Shown: piece by piece, positions 1 through 8,325 of the stretch | How positions within the stretch are numbered: the first letter of the stretch is position 1 | How the letters are laid out: every line of letters begins with the position of its first letter | Origin: Streptomyces flaveus | GTDB taxonomy: Bacteria > Actinomycetota > Actinomycetes > Streptomycetales > Streptomycetaceae | DNA length: 64,000 nucleotides | Assembly (NCBI RefSeq): GCF_014647675.1 | Contig: NZ_BMPQ01000002.1 | Coordinates: 664,826-728,825, forward strand | Reading direction: 5' to 3' | Position numbers and translations under genes: made by a program | The notes under the pieces: generated by a model | What the model was told of the DNA's origin: nothing | Seen by the model: only the letters and a program-made list of their open reading frames with translations | The model's database searches: none

Positions 1-2
1 CC

Positions 3-650
3 GGTGACCGGGCCTTCTGCGTGGGCCAGGACCTGAAAGAGCACGTGGGCGGGCTGCTCGCGGCGCGCGAGTCAGGCGCCGGCAAGGACAGCGGGGGCGT
101 CATGAGCACGGTGCGGGAGCACTACAACCCGGCCCTGCGGGCCCTGGCCGGAGCGGCGAAGCCGGTGGTGGCGGCCGTCAACGGTGTCGCGGCCGGGGCC
201 GGCTTCGGCTTCGCGCTCGCCGCGGACTATCGCATCGTCGCCGATACGGCCTCCTTCAACACGTCGTTCGCCGGGGTCGCGCTGACCGCCGACTCGGGCC
301 TGTCCTGGACGCTGCCGCGCATCGTCGGCCCCGGCCGGGCCGCCGACCTGCTGCTCTTCCCGCGCAACCTCACCGCCCAGGAGGCGTACGAACTCGGAAT
401 CGCCAACCGCGTCGTCCCCGCCGCCGAGCTGGCCGCCGAGGCCGTGAAGGTGGCCCGCACACTGGCCGAGGGACCGACGCTGGCGTACGCCGCCCTCAAG
501 GAGTCCCTCTCCTACGCTCTGTCCCACTCCCTGGACGAGGCCCTGGAGAAGGAGGACGAGCTGCAGACCCGGGCGGGTGCTTCCGAGGATCACTTGATCG
601 CGGTCCAGGCGTTCATCAACAAGGAGAAGCCGAAGTATCTCGGCCGATAG
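3..650 (+). CDS. Enoyl-CoA hydratase/isomerase family protein (5' end outside window)
   Basis: The frame is open from base 3, so the N-terminus lies upstream of the window. The protein shows crotonase-fold features: an early GDRAFCVGQDL segment and the core run KPVVAAVNGVAAGAG followed by ALAADYRIV. That core supplies the backbone oxyanion hole that stabilises the CoA thioester enolate. The C-terminal part, with the segment ANRVVPAAEL, also fits the family. This family hydrates 2-enoyl-CoAs or isomerises double bonds in beta-oxidation or phenylacetate-type catabolism; the sequence resembles PaaG/PaaB-like members. Substrate is not determinable from sequence. It is convergent with tag, 35 bases away. 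Confidence 0.9.
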   Translation, partial: GDRAFCVGQDLKEHVGGLLAARESGAGKDSGGVMSTVREHYNPALRALAGAAKPVVAAVNGVAAGAGFGFALAADYRIVADTASFNTSFAGVALTADSGLSWTLPRIVGPGRAADLLLFPRNLTAQEAYELGIANRVVPAAELAAEAVKVARTLAEGPTLAYAALKESLSYALSHSLDEALEKEDELQTRAGASEDHLIAVQAFINKEKPKYLGR

Positions 651-685
651 GGCAGCCGCGATCAACAGGGGCCGGCGGGCGCGGC

Positions 686-1264
686 TCAGTGGCCGCGTGC
701 CACGCAGTCCGCCAGGTGGTCGTCGACCAGCCCGCACGCCTGCATCAGCGCGTACGCCGTGGTCGGGCCCACGAAGCGGATGCCGCGCTTTTTCAGGGCC
801 TTGGAGAGGGCCGTCGACTCGTCGGTGACCGCCGGTACGTCGGCGAGGGTCTTCGGAGCTGGACGGGAGGCGTGGTCCGGCGCGTACGACCAGATCAGCT
901 CGTCCAGCTCTCCGGGGGACCAGTCGGCCAGCACGCGCGCGTTGGCGACCGTCGCCTCGATCTTCGCGCGGTTGCGGATGATGCCCGGGTCGGCGAGGAG
1001 CCGCTCCTTGTCGGCGTCCGTGAAGGTGGCGACTTCGGTGATCTTGAAGCCGGCGAAGGCGGTACGGAAGCCCTCGCGGCGGCGCAGGATCGTGATCCAG
1101 GACAGGCCCGACTGGAAGGCCTCCAGGCACAGCCGCTCGTACAGCGCGTCGTCGCCATGGACCGGGCGGCCCCACTCCTGGTCGTGGTACGTCACGTAGT
1201 CCTCGGTCGACAGGGCCCAGGGGCAGCGCAGCGCTCCGTCGGGTCCCTTCAGAGCCTCGCTCAC
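686..1264 (-). CDS. tag: DNA-3-methyladenine glycosylase I
   Basis: 192 aa. It excises 3-methyladenine from alkylated DNA as a monofunctional base-excision glycosylase. The N-terminal RCPWALS, the YHDQEWGRP motif, GLSWITILRRRE, GIIRNRAKI, and LSKALKKRGIRFVGPT with the MQACGLVDDH tail match E. coli Tag almost block for block. The zinc-binding Cys and His residues (early Cys, HDQEW His, late His and Cys in DHLADC) are present. The GTG start at 1264 was chosen because it overlaps the stop of the upstream DivIVA-like gene (GTGA), indicating translational coupling. A longer frame upstream has no Tag homology. Confidence 0.93.
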   Translation of the reverse strand: MSEALKGPDGALRCPWALSTEDYVTYHDQEWGRPVHGDDALYERLCLEAFQSGLSWITILRRREGFRTAFAGFKITEVATFTDADKERLLADPGIIRNRAKIEATVANARVLADWSPGELDELIWSYAPDHASRPAPKTLADVPAVTDESTALSKALKKRGIRFVGPTTAYALMQACGLVDDHLADCVARGH

Positions 1265-1608
1265 CGGTGGTCGTCCTCCGTGTGCTGCTCCAGGGAGGCG
1301 TCCCGGGACGCTCTCGCTCCGGCCAGCGCGGACTCCAGGTCGGCGATCCGGGCGTCGCGCTCGGCCAGTTCGGCGGCGAGACGGCCGAGGGCGTCGTCCA
1401 CGTCCGCCATGCGGTAGCCGCGGACGGTCACCGGGAAGCGCAGCATCTCCACGTCGCCGCGATGCAGCGGGCGGTCCAGGGGCAGGGGGTCCACGAAGCG
1501 CTCGGGCGGGGCCTCGGGCAGGGCGGTGCCGTCGCCGCCCACCACGGAGAGGGTCACCGCGCCGACGACCACGACGAGGGCGACGACCAGGAACAAGAAC
1601 ATGAACAT
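1261..1608 (-). CDS. Small membrane protein with DivIVA-like motif
   Basis: 115 aa. Residues 1-23 form one hydrophobic segment (MFMFLFLVVALVVVVGAV). It is followed by a soluble part with RFPVTVRGYRMADVDDALGRLAAEL, the hallmark of the DivIVA domain, and a short coiled coil. DivIVA-like domains bind curved membrane or scaffold polar growth, but this protein is far shorter than DivIVA/Wag31, so a structural or adaptor role is inference. It is coupled by a 4-base overlap to tag. The pairing recalls the mycobacterial Rv1209-tag pair. Confidence 0.8.
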   Translation of the reverse strand: MFMFLFLVVALVVVVGAVTLSVVGGDGTALPEAPPERFVDPLPLDRPLHRGDVEMLRFPVTVRGYRMADVDDALGRLAAELAERDARIADLESALAGARASRDASLEQHTEDDHR

Positions 1609-1788
1609 CGCTGCGGTCCCCCACGCTCTGCTTCCGGCTGCCGCCGGCTGTTGCCGACGCGCTGCGCGTCGACGCGGAAAGTGTCAGGCTCCGATCGTGC
1701 CATGCGACTCTGACAGTTAGGGTCGCAGGCGGCCGATCCAGGCCGCGGGACGGCGACCACTGCGAACGACTGGGAGAGGTCACAGGGG

Positions 1789-2649
1789 ATGCTCAGGCTG
1801 GGCGGGCGCGAGTTCGACGCGCATGAGCCGGTGATCATGGCGATCGTGAACCGGACCCCCGACTCCTTCTACGACCAGGGGGCCACCTTCCGCGACGAGC
1901 CGGCGCTCGCGCGCGTGGAAGAGGCGGTGTCAGAGGGTGCTGCCATCATCGACATCGGTGGGGTCAAGGCCGGTCCCGGGGAGGAGGTGAGCGCCGAGGA
2001 GGAGGCGCGACGCACGGTGGGTTTCGTCGCCGAGGTGCGGCGCCGGTTCCCCGGCGTGATCATCAGCGTCGACACCTGGCGGCACGAGGTCGGTGAGGCG
2101 GTCTGCGAGGCGGGCGCGGATCTGCTCAACGACGCGTGGGGCGGCGTCGATCCGCGGCTCGCGGAGGTCGCCGGGCGATTCGGGGTGGGGCTGGTGTGTA
2201 CGCACGCGGGGGGTACGCGGCCTCGTACACGTCCGCATCGGATCGCGTACGACGATGTCATGGCCGACATCCTGCGGGTCACCCTCGGGCTGGCCGAGCG
2301 CGCGGTCTCGCTCGGAGTACCGCGGGAGTCCGTGCTCATCGATCCCGGGCACGACTTCGGCAAGAACACGCGGCACAGTCTGGAGGCCACGCGCAGACTC
2401 GACGAGATGGTCGCCACGGGGTGGCCCGTGCTGGTCTCCCTCTCCAACAAGGACTTCGTCGGCGAGACCTTGAACAAGCCGGTCAAGGAACGGGTCCTCG
2501 GCACCCTCGCCACGACGGCCGTCTCGGCGTGGCTGGGCGCGCGGGTGTACCGCGTCCACGAGGTCGCGGAGACCCGCCAGGTGCTGGACATGGTCGCGTC
2601 GATCGCCGGGCACCGGCCGCCGACGGTCGCTCGGCGGGGGTTGGCGTAG
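1789..2649 (+). CDS. folP2: FolP2-type dihydropteroate synthase homologue
   Basis: 286 aa, DHPS TIM-barrel family. MAIVNRTPDSFYDQGATF (about residues 17-34) replaces the canonical DHPS motif NVTPDSFSDGG. DIGGVKAGPGE, ISVDTWR, LLNDAWGG, IDPGHDFGKN and the final RVHEV segment are conserved. These variants and the C-terminal RGLA match actinobacterial FolP2 (Rv1207 type), reported not to act as an ordinary dihydropteroate synthase. Condensation of pterin diphosphate with p-aminobenzoate should therefore not be assumed. An AG-rich stretch (GGGAGAGG) precedes the ATG. It is divergent from the DivIVA-like gene, with a 180-base promoter region. Confidence 0.85.
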   Translation: MLRLGGREFDAHEPVIMAIVNRTPDSFYDQGATFRDEPALARVEEAVSEGAAIIDIGGVKAGPGEEVSAEEEARRTVGFVAEVRRRFPGVIISVDTWRHEVGEAVCEAGADLLNDAWGGVDPRLAEVAGRFGVGLVCTHAGGTRPRTRPHRIAYDDVMADILRVTLGLAERAVSLGVPRESVLIDPGHDFGKNTRHSLEATRRLDEMVATGWPVLVSLSNKDFVGETLNKPVKERVLGTLATTAVSAWLGARVYRVHEVAETRQVLDMVASIAGHRPPTVARRGLA

Positions 2650-2690
2650 TCCTGGCGGGGTGGCGCCGGGGAGGGTTCTTCGCCCCGCCC

Positions 2691-3449
2691 CTACCTCCCC
2701 GCCTCCTTCGACACCAACGCCACCGCCTCGTCCACGTCGTCCGTCAGGTGGAACAGCAGCAGGTCCTTCTCCGACGCCTTCCCCTGGGCGATGAGCGTGT
2801 TCGTGAGCCAGTCCACCAGACCGCCCCAGTACTCCGTGCCGAAGAGGACGATGGGGAAGCGCGTGACCTTCTGGGTCTGGACGAGGGTGAGGGCCTCGAA
2901 GAGTTCATCGAGGGTGCCGAGGCCGCCGGGCAGGACCACGAAACCCTGCGCGTACTTGACGAACATCATCTTGCGCACGAAGAAGTAGCGGAAGTTGAGG
3001 CCGATGTCGACGTAGGGGTTGAGCCCCTGCTCGAAGGGCAGCTCGATGCCGAGCCCGACCGAGATGCCCTTCGCCTCGCAGGCACCCTTGTTGGCGGCCT
3101 CCATGGCGCCCGGGCCACCGCCCGTGATGACGGCGAAGCCTGCCTTCACCAGCCCGTAGCCCAGCGCGACCCCGGCCTCGTACTCCGGCGATCCCACCGG
3201 CGTACGAGCCGAGCCGAACACACTGATCGCGGCCGGGAGTTCGGCAAGCGTGCCGAAGCCCTCGATGAACTCCGACTGGATGCGCAGCACCCGCCAGGGG
3301 TCGGTGTGCACCCAGTCCGAGGGCCCGCCCGCGTCCAGCAGGCGCTGGTCCGTCGTGCTCGCCTGCACCTGGCCACGTCTGCGCAGCACGGGGCCGAGCT
3401 GCCGCTCCTCCGGTGGTCGCTTCTTGCCCTCCGGGTCGCCAGTAGCCAT
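2691..3449 (-). CDS. LOG-family (TIGR00730) Rossmann-fold protein
   Basis: 252 aa. It carries GGGPGAMEAANKG (about 110-122) and PGGLGTLDELFE (about 174-185), the two signatures of the LOG/lysine decarboxylase-like family. Characterised members are cytokinin riboside 5'-monophosphate phosphoribohydrolases that cleave AMP or cytokinin nucleotides. The biological substrate in streptomycetes is unknown. The ATG at 3449 is preceded by GGAGGGAG at good spacing, so it is preferred over an ATG 28 codons upstream. It lies upstream of dapE on the opposite side of a 120-base gap, and the same neighbourhood occurs in mycobacteria. Confidence 0.88.
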   Translation of the reverse strand: MATGDPEGKKRPPEERQLGPVLRRRGQVQASTTDQRLLDAGGPSDWVHTDPWRVLRIQSEFIEGFGTLAELPAAISVFGSARTPVGSPEYEAGVALGYGLVKAGFAVITGGGPGAMEAANKGACEAKGISVGLGIELPFEQGLNPYVDIGLNFRYFFVRKMMFVKYAQGFVVLPGGLGTLDELFEALTLVQTQKVTRFPIVLFGTEYWGGLVDWLTNTLIAQGKASEKDLLLFHLTDDVDEAVALVSKEAGR

Positions 3450-3572
3450 GTCCGCTCCCTCCGCTTGCAGGTCGTTCCGCCCCAGCGTAGATCTACGCTG
3501 GTTACGGTGGGGGGACGTCGGCATGTCCGACATGAACCGCCCTCAGGTACGGGGCAGGACCTCATGTACGGG

Positions 3573-4652
3573 TCAGGACGTCAACCAGGCCCGCAGCCGT
3601 TCCTCCCCTGCCAGAATCTTCCCCGTTTCGACCCGTTCATCTCGCTTGTGCGCCAAGTGCGGGTTCCCGGGACCGTAGTTGACGGCCGGGACGCCGAGCG
3701 CGCTGAAACGGGAGACGTCCGTCCAGCCGTACTTGGGCTGCGGAGTGCCACCGACCGCCTCGATGAACGCGACGGCCGCCGGGTGGGACAGACCGGGCAG
3801 CGCCGCCCCGCTGTGGTCGTCGACCACGAACTCCTCGACCCCGCAGTCCGCGAACACCTCGTGCACATGGGCCAGGGCCTCCTCCTCGCTACGGTCGGGC
3901 GCGTAACGGAAGTTGACGGCCACCACGCACTCGTCGGGGATGACGTTGCCCGCCACTCCGCCCTCGATCCGGACGGCATTGAGCCCCTCGCGGTACTCAA
4001 GACCGTCGATGACCGGATAGCGCGGCTCGTACGAGGCCAGACGGGCGAGGATCGGGGCAGCCGCGTGGATCGCGTTCGAGCCCATCCAGCTGCGCGCCGA
4101 GTGGGCGCGCTCGCCGCGCGTCTTCAGCAGCACCCGCAGCGTCCCCTGGCAACCGCCCTCCACCTGCCCGTCCGAGGGCTCCAGCAGTACCGCGAAGTCG
4201 CCCTCCAGCCAGTCCGGATGAGCCTCGGCCACATGCTTCAGGCCGTTCAGGTGAGCGGCCACCTCCTCGTTGTCGTAGAAGACGAACGTGAGGTCTCGAT
4301 TGGGCTCGGGCACGGTGGCCGCGATCCGCAGCTGCACGGCGACACCCGCCTTCATGTCGCAGGTGCCGCAGCCCCACAGCACGCCGTCCTCGTCCAGGCG
4401 CGAGGGGACGTTGCCGGCGATCGGCACCGTGTCGATGTGCCCGGCGAGGATGACGCGCTCGGCCCGCCCCAGACTCGTACGGGCGACGACGTTGTTGCCG
4501 TACCGGTCGACCGTCAGATGCGGCAGGGCACGCAGCGCGGTCTCGACGGCGTCCGCGAGTGGCTTCTCGCTGCCGCTCTCCGAGGGGAAGTCGACGAGCT
4601 GCGCGGTGAGCCGGGCGGCGTCAAGGGTGAGGTCAAGTGGGGTGTCGGCCAT
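3573..4652 (-). CDS. dapE: Succinyl-diaminopimelate desuccinylase
   Basis: 359 aa, M20 metallopeptidase family. It hydrolyses N-succinyl-LL-diaminopimelate to LL-diaminopimelate and succinate in the lysine/peptidoglycan pathway. Metal-site motifs are visible: GHIDTVP (71-77), CGTCDMKAGVAV with the bridging Asp at about 99, and the catalytic/metal Glu pair in YDNEEVAA (129-130). LLEPSDGQVEGGCQGT and the C-terminal GPGNPHLAHKRDE segment (metal His) follow. Length fits actinobacterial DapE. dapC, the preceding aminotransferase of the same pathway, lies 2 kb away but is transcribed separately. Confidence 0.93.
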   Translation of the reverse strand: MADTPLDLTLDAARLTAQLVDFPSESGSEKPLADAVETALRALPHLTVDRYGNNVVARTSLGRAERVILAGHIDTVPIAGNVPSRLDEDGVLWGCGTCDMKAGVAVQLRIAATVPEPNRDLTFVFYDNEEVAAHLNGLKHVAEAHPDWLEGDFAVLLEPSDGQVEGGCQGTLRVLLKTRGERAHSARSWMGSNAIHAAAPILARLASYEPRYPVIDGLEYREGLNAVRIEGGVAGNVIPDECVVAVNFRYAPDRSEEEALAHVHEVFADCGVEEFVVDDHSGAALPGLSHPAAVAFIEAVGGTPQPKYGWTDVSRFSALGVPAVNYGPGNPHLAHKRDERVETGKILAGEERLRAWLTS

Positions 4653-4796
4653 GCCGTCGACCCTAAGCGACCCCGGGGAAGTTCAGGCACGCCCCCGTAC
4701 GGACCTTCCCGGCGGCCGCTTTGAGACAACCCTCCACACCTTGTTGACTAATTGTCCACAGCCCGGCCACCCGACCATCTGTCCTTCGCTACCTTG

Positions 4797-5792
4797 ATGA
4801 GCGTGCACGAACCCATCAGTAACGTCCGTCGCCGCCGCCTCCCCCGTTTCGGAACGGCCCTCGCGATGCTGCTCGCCCTCGCGGCGTACCTCACCTTCCA
4901 GTACGTCACCGGGGGCACGGGCGCCCCCCGCTGCACGGTCGTCTCGGGCAGAGGCGACGGCGCGTCGTACGAGTACGAGTTCACAGCGGAGCAGGCGGTG
5001 AACGCGGCGACGATCTCGGTGGTAGGCACCAACCGCGGCCTGCCCGAGCGAGCCGTCACGATCGCCCTCGCGACGGCGATCCAGGAGTCCGGCCTGCGCA
5101 ACATCGACCACGGCGACCGGGACTCGCTGGGCCTGTTCCAGCAGCGGCCGTCGCAGGGCTGGGGCACCGAGACGCAGGTCATGGACCCGACGTACGCGGC
5201 GAGCGAGTTCTACGAGCACCTGGCCAAGGTGCCGGACTACCCGGAGCTGCCGCTCACCGTCGCCGCCCAGCGCGTGCAGCGCAGCGGCTTCCCGGACGCG
5301 TACGCGAAGCACGAAACCGACGCCGCCCTGCTGGCCGCGGCCCTGACGGGGCGCGCGGCGGGCACGCTCACCTGCGAGGGGCGCCCGGAGATGCGGACCG
5401 GTGATACGCGGCCCGGCGGCCCGGACGCGGTGCGCGCCGCGCTGGTACGGGACTTCGGGCAGGACATGTTCCAAGAGGCTGGCGTGGAGCGGAAGTTGGG
5501 GGCTGAGGCGAGCCCCACACCGTCGGATTCGGCCACCGGCGCGGGCGGTCCCGCGCGCCCCCGCACCATGACCGTCCCCGTCCCCGACGCCCCGGGCGCC
5601 AAGGCCGGGGAGCGGCAGCGCGGCTGGGGTCTTGCGCACTGGGCGGTGGCCAACGCCTCCGCGCTGCACATCAAGCGGGTCTCGTACGCGGGCCAGGTCT
5701 GGACAGCCGGGAACACCCGGAGCGAGTGGCGCGCGGACGCCTCGAGTTCCCGGAGTTCCACGGGCGAAGTCCGAATCGTCACCGGGCAGTAG
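4797..5792 (+). CDS. Membrane-anchored protein of unknown function, transglycosylase-like region
   Basis: 331 aa from the ATG at 4797; a TTG 45 bases upstream is an alternative and neither has a clear Shine-Dalgarno site. One N-terminal membrane segment (FGTALAMLLALAAYLTFQYV) is followed by an extracytoplasmic domain. That domain contains TIALATAIQESGLRNI and GLFQQRPSQGWG, reminiscent of lysozyme-like/transglycosylase folds (a Glu in IQESGL and the LFQQRP motif). The C-terminus is Pro/Ala-rich with low complexity. Relatives are widespread in Streptomyces and sometimes labelled heavy metal transporter, which nothing here supports. A cell-wall role is inference. Confidence 0.75.
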   Translation: MSVHEPISNVRRRRLPRFGTALAMLLALAAYLTFQYVTGGTGAPRCTVVSGRGDGASYEYEFTAEQAVNAATISVVGTNRGLPERAVTIALATAIQESGLRNIDHGDRDSLGLFQQRPSQGWGTETQVMDPTYAASEFYEHLAKVPDYPELPLTVAAQRVQRSGFPDAYAKHETDAALLAAALTGRAAGTLTCEGRPEMRTGDTRPGGPDAVRAALVRDFGQDMFQEAGVERKLGAEASPTPSDSATGAGGPARPRTMTVPVPDAPGAKAGERQRGWGLAHWAVANASALHIKRVSYAGQVWTAGNTRSEWRADASSSRSSTGEVRIVTGQ

Positions 5793-5818
5793 TACGGACC
5801 CTCACCCGTTGGAGGGAG

Positions 5819-5850
5819 CCCGTGCGCGCGATGTCCACGGCGCGCACGGG
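5819..5850 (+). terminator. Hairpin terminator downstream of membrane-anchored gene
   Basis: Perfect 11-bp arms CCCGTGCGCGC (5819-5829) and its complement (5840-5850), with a 10-base loop and TTTC just after. It sits 27 bases past the stop of the upstream plus-strand gene. Confidence 0.65.
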
Positions 5851-5925
5851 ATTTCGTCCGGCCACTCTCGAATCGACCGAATCCCTGGGGAATCAAGGGC
5901 CGTAAGGATTCAGCAGACTTTCACA

Positions 5926-5948
5926 CCGGACACCCTTTGTCCGGTTTT
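5926..5948 (+). terminator. Second hairpin with T-tract
   Basis: Arms CCGGACA (5926-5932) and TGTCCGG (5938-5944), a 5-base loop, then TTTT. This is the classical intrinsic form, unusual in this GC-rich sequence. It probably backs up the hairpin at 5819. The remainder of the 5793-6154 gap holds no gene, only the leader and AAGGAG ribosome site (about 6143-6148) of the next gene. Confidence 0.6.
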
Positions 5949-6154
5949 ATCCGCAGCCGATAATGCGACGCATTGCCAACTCTTTACGTCGGGCCACCGC
6001 AACCTTCGCGGACTTCGAGCGGTAGTCACTGCGTCCGAGCCCGGAACGAGCAACCACGACGATCACCGACCAGTTGGGCGACATCCAGTCGGCCACCGCC
6101 AGCTCCCGGGCACGGTCGCACACTTCACCGTTTTCTCCCCGTCTAAGGAGCATC

Positions 6155-6565
6155 ATGTCCCTCCCCCTGACCCGTCGGATCGCCCGTACCGCGCTGCTCG
6201 TCGCAGCGGGAGCGGCTGCCGGGGTCGGTGCGGCCGGCTCCGCCAGCGCGGCGCCCCAGGTGCCCGCCACCCCCGACCTCGGCGGGGTGTCCTCGCTGGA
6301 CAACGCGGGCACCACCGTCGACGGTGCCACGCAGACCACCACCGGCCTCGCGAGCGACGCCGGCAACAAGGCCGTCAAGCAGGCGGCGCCCGTCGCGCAG
6401 CGCACCGCCGGGGATGTCGCCGGTTCCGCGAGTGACGTGGCCGGTGACGCCACGAAGCCGGGCGGCGCTTCCCTGCCGACCAAGGGCCTCACCCAGGGCG
6501 GTCTCCCGGGCGCGGACACGCTGCCGGCCCAGACCCTGCCGGCGCAGAACCTGCCGCTCGCCTGA
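6155..6565 (+). CDS. Small secreted Ala/Gly-rich protein, unknown function
   Basis: 136 aa. The ATG at 6155 follows AAGGAG at 7-base spacing, so upstream in-frame starts are rejected. The N-terminus is a Sec signal: basic LTRRIARTA, hydrophobic LLVAAGAAAGVGAAG, and cleavage after SASA. The mature part is low complexity, rich in Ala, Gly, Thr and Asp. It contains two near repeats, TLPAQTLPAQNLP, at the C-terminus. No catalytic domain is recognisable. Similar Streptomyces proteins carry the uninformative label ATP-binding protein, which the sequence does not justify: no Walker motif is present. Confidence 0.78.
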   Translation: MSLPLTRRIARTALLVAAGAAAGVGAAGSASAAPQVPATPDLGGVSSLDNAGTTVDGATQTTTGLASDAGNKAVKQAAPVAQRTAGDVAGSASDVAGDATKPGGASLPTKGLTQGGLPGADTLPAQTLPAQNLPLA

Positions 6566-6575
6566 CGCAACGCTC

Positions 6576-6624
6576 GTACGGCGAAGGGGTCCAGGTGCAC
6601 ACCACCTGGACCCCTTCGCCGTAC
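6576..6624. terminator. Strong bidirectional terminator
   Basis: Perfect 22-bp arms (6576-6597 and 6603-6624) around a 5-base loop. It lies between the convergent secreted protein gene and dapC, so it can end both transcripts. Confidence 0.85.
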
Positions 6625-6649
6625 CTACGATTTCGCCGCCGTACGAGAC

Positions 6650-7741
6650 CTACAAGCGCCCCACGGCCGCCCGCACCCGCTCGTCCGTAGCCGTCAGCGC
6701 CACGCGCACGAACCTCTCGCCCGCCGGCCCGTAGAAGTCGCCCGGCGCGACCAGGATGCCCAGCCCGGCCAGGTGGGCCACCGTGTCCCAGCAGGACTCG
6801 TCGCGGGTCGCCCAGAGGTACAGGCTCGCCTCACTGTGCTCGATGCGGAAACCGTGCCGCAGCAGGGCCTCGCGAAGGGCGGTACGGCGGGCCGTGTAAC
6901 GCTCGCGTTGTTCGCGTACGTGGGTGTCGTCGCCCAGGGCGGCGACCACCGCGGCCTGTGTCGGCGCGGGCGTCATCATGCCGCCGTGCTTGCGGATCTC
7001 CAGCAGCTCGCCGAGGACGGTCGGGTCACCGGCCAGGAATGCGGCCCGGTAGCCCGCGAGGTTCGACCGCTTCGAGAGCGAGTGGACCGACACGAGCCCC
7101 TCGTGCGAGCCGCCGCACACGTCGGGGTGCAGGACCGAGACCGGGTCGGCTTCCCAGCCGAGCTCGAGATAGCACTCGTCGGAGAAGACGAGGATGCCGT
7201 GCTCGCGCGCCCAGGCGACGATCCGGGTCAGCTCGTCCTTGGACAGGACGCGGCCGGTGGGGTTCGACGGGGAGTTGAGCCAGAGGAGCTTCAGATCGGT
7301 CGGGTCCAGCTCTGTCGGGTCCTCGTACGAGACGTAATCCGCGCGGGCCAGCCTGGCCCCGACCTCGTACGTCGGGTAGGCGAGGCGCGGATAGGCGACC
7401 TTGTCTCCGGGGCCGAGGCCCAGCTGGGTCGGCAGCCAGGCCACCAGTTCCTTGGAGCCGACGACCGGCAGGACGCCTCGGTGGGTGAGGCCGCGCGCGC
7501 CCAGTCTCCGCTCGCACCAGCCGGTGAGCGCGTCCCGCAGTTCCGGCGTGCCCCACACCGTGGGATAGCCGGGCGAGTCGGCCGCGGCCACCAGAGCTTT
7601 CTGGATCAGCTCGGGCACCGGGTCGACCGGGGTGCCGACGGACAGGTCGACGATGCCCTCCGGATGAGCGCGGGCCGTCGCCTTGAAGGGCTCCAGCTTG
7701 TCCCAGGGGAAGGTGGGAAGCCGGTCGGAGACTGCGGACAC
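6650..7741 (-). CDS. dapC: Succinyldiaminopimelate transaminase (class I/II aminotransferase)
   Basis: 363 aa from the GTG at 7741 (VSAVSDRLPTFPWDKLEP, the usual start of actinobacterial DapC); a GTG at 7750 is also possible. It is a PLP enzyme: NSPSNPTGR (157-165), the Asp-Glu of FSDECYLE (188-189) and the Schiff-base Lys in SLSKRSNLAGYR (about 224) are present. It converts N-succinyl-2-amino-6-oxopimelate to N-succinyl-LL-DAP, one step before DapE. It is located directly downstream of fdxA, a pairing conserved in actinobacteria (Rv1177-Rv1178). Confidence 0.9.
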   Translation of the reverse strand: MSAVSDRLPTFPWDKLEPFKATARAHPEGIVDLSVGTPVDPVPELIQKALVAAADSPGYPTVWGTPELRDALTGWCERRLGARGLTHRGVLPVVGSKELVAWLPTQLGLGPGDKVAYPRLAYPTYEVGARLARADYVSYEDPTELDPTDLKLLWLNSPSNPTGRVLSKDELTRIVAWAREHGILVFSDECYLELGWEADPVSVLHPDVCGGSHEGLVSVHSLSKRSNLAGYRAAFLAGDPTVLGELLEIRKHGGMMTPAPTQAAVVAALGDDTHVREQRERYTARRTALREALLRHGFRIEHSEASLYLWATRDESCWDTVAHLAGLGILVAPGDFYGPAGERFVRVALTATDERVRAAVGRL

Positions 7742-7790
7742 GGGGTTCACTTTCTGCTTGGGCGGCGGAGCGCCGGGCCGCTCGGGCAAA

Positions 7791-7843
7791 CGCCTCGGTC
7801 CCGTACGACGATCAAGGTGATCAGGGCGTACGGGACCGAGGCG
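7791..7843 (-). terminator. Hairpin between fdxA and dapC
   Basis: Perfect 16-bp arms (7791-7806 and 7828-7843). The loop itself contains a GATCA/TGATC mini-stem. It is placed just past the fdxA stop, so fdxA transcripts are probably terminated or attenuated before dapC. Confidence 0.7.
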
Positions 7844-7864
7844 GCGCGGATGCGGGCGCGCCGT

Positions 7865-8185
7865 TTACTGGTTCTGCGGCGGCAGCTCTGCGATGAAGGG
7901 ATGGTCGCGCTCGATCAGGCCGAGCTTGCTGGCGCCGCCGGGCGAGCCGAGTTCGTCGAAGAACTCGACGTTCGCCTTGTAGTAGTCCTTCCACTCTTCG
8001 GGAGTGTCGTCCTCGTAGAAGATCGCCTCGACCGGGCATACCGGCTCACAGGCTCCGCAGTCGACGCATTCGTCCGGGTGGATGTACAAGGACCTGGAGC
8101 CCTCGTAGATGCAGTCGACCGGGCACTCCTCGATGCACGCCTTGTCCTTGACGTCGACACAAGGCTGCGCGATGACGTAGGTCAC
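7865..8185 (-). CDS. fdxA: 7Fe ferredoxin (3Fe-4S and 4Fe-4S)
   Basis: 106 aa. Cys9, 17, 21, 25, 40, 43, 46 and 50 form the two cluster-binding sets (CIEECPVDCIYEG and CVDCGACEPVCPVEAIFYED). The long acidic C-terminal extension is typical of actinobacterial FdxA/FdxC. It carries low-potential electrons in the cytoplasm. In actinomycetes such ferredoxins commonly serve cytochromes P450 or other oxidoreductases, but the partner is not shown here. It is divergent from the GNAT gene. Confidence 0.95.
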   Translation of the reverse strand: MTYVIAQPCVDVKDKACIEECPVDCIYEGSRSLYIHPDECVDCGACEPVCPVEAIFYEDDTPEEWKDYYKANVEFFDELGSPGGASKLGLIERDHPFIAELPPQNQ

Positions 8186-8325
8186 GCTGTCGTTCCTCCT
8201 CGGTAGGGCGCTGGCGGGCCTCCTCAGGCTCCGCCGCCTGGCGCGCGGGAGCGCGGCGTCGTCGATGCCCGCACCTAGTATCTCCGTTCCCGGGCGTGAT
8301 CCGAACAGGAGGGTTGTACGGAGCT

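Noticed and set aside
2136..4724. 862-residue open frame on the plus strand
   Set aside because: It is antisense to the LOG-family and dapE genes and partly overlaps folP2. It is Arg/Gly-rich with no domain. High GC favours long open antisense frames.
5526..5792. Possible separate secreted peptide gene
   Set aside because: It is the Pro/Ala-rich C-terminus of the preceding membrane protein in the same frame.
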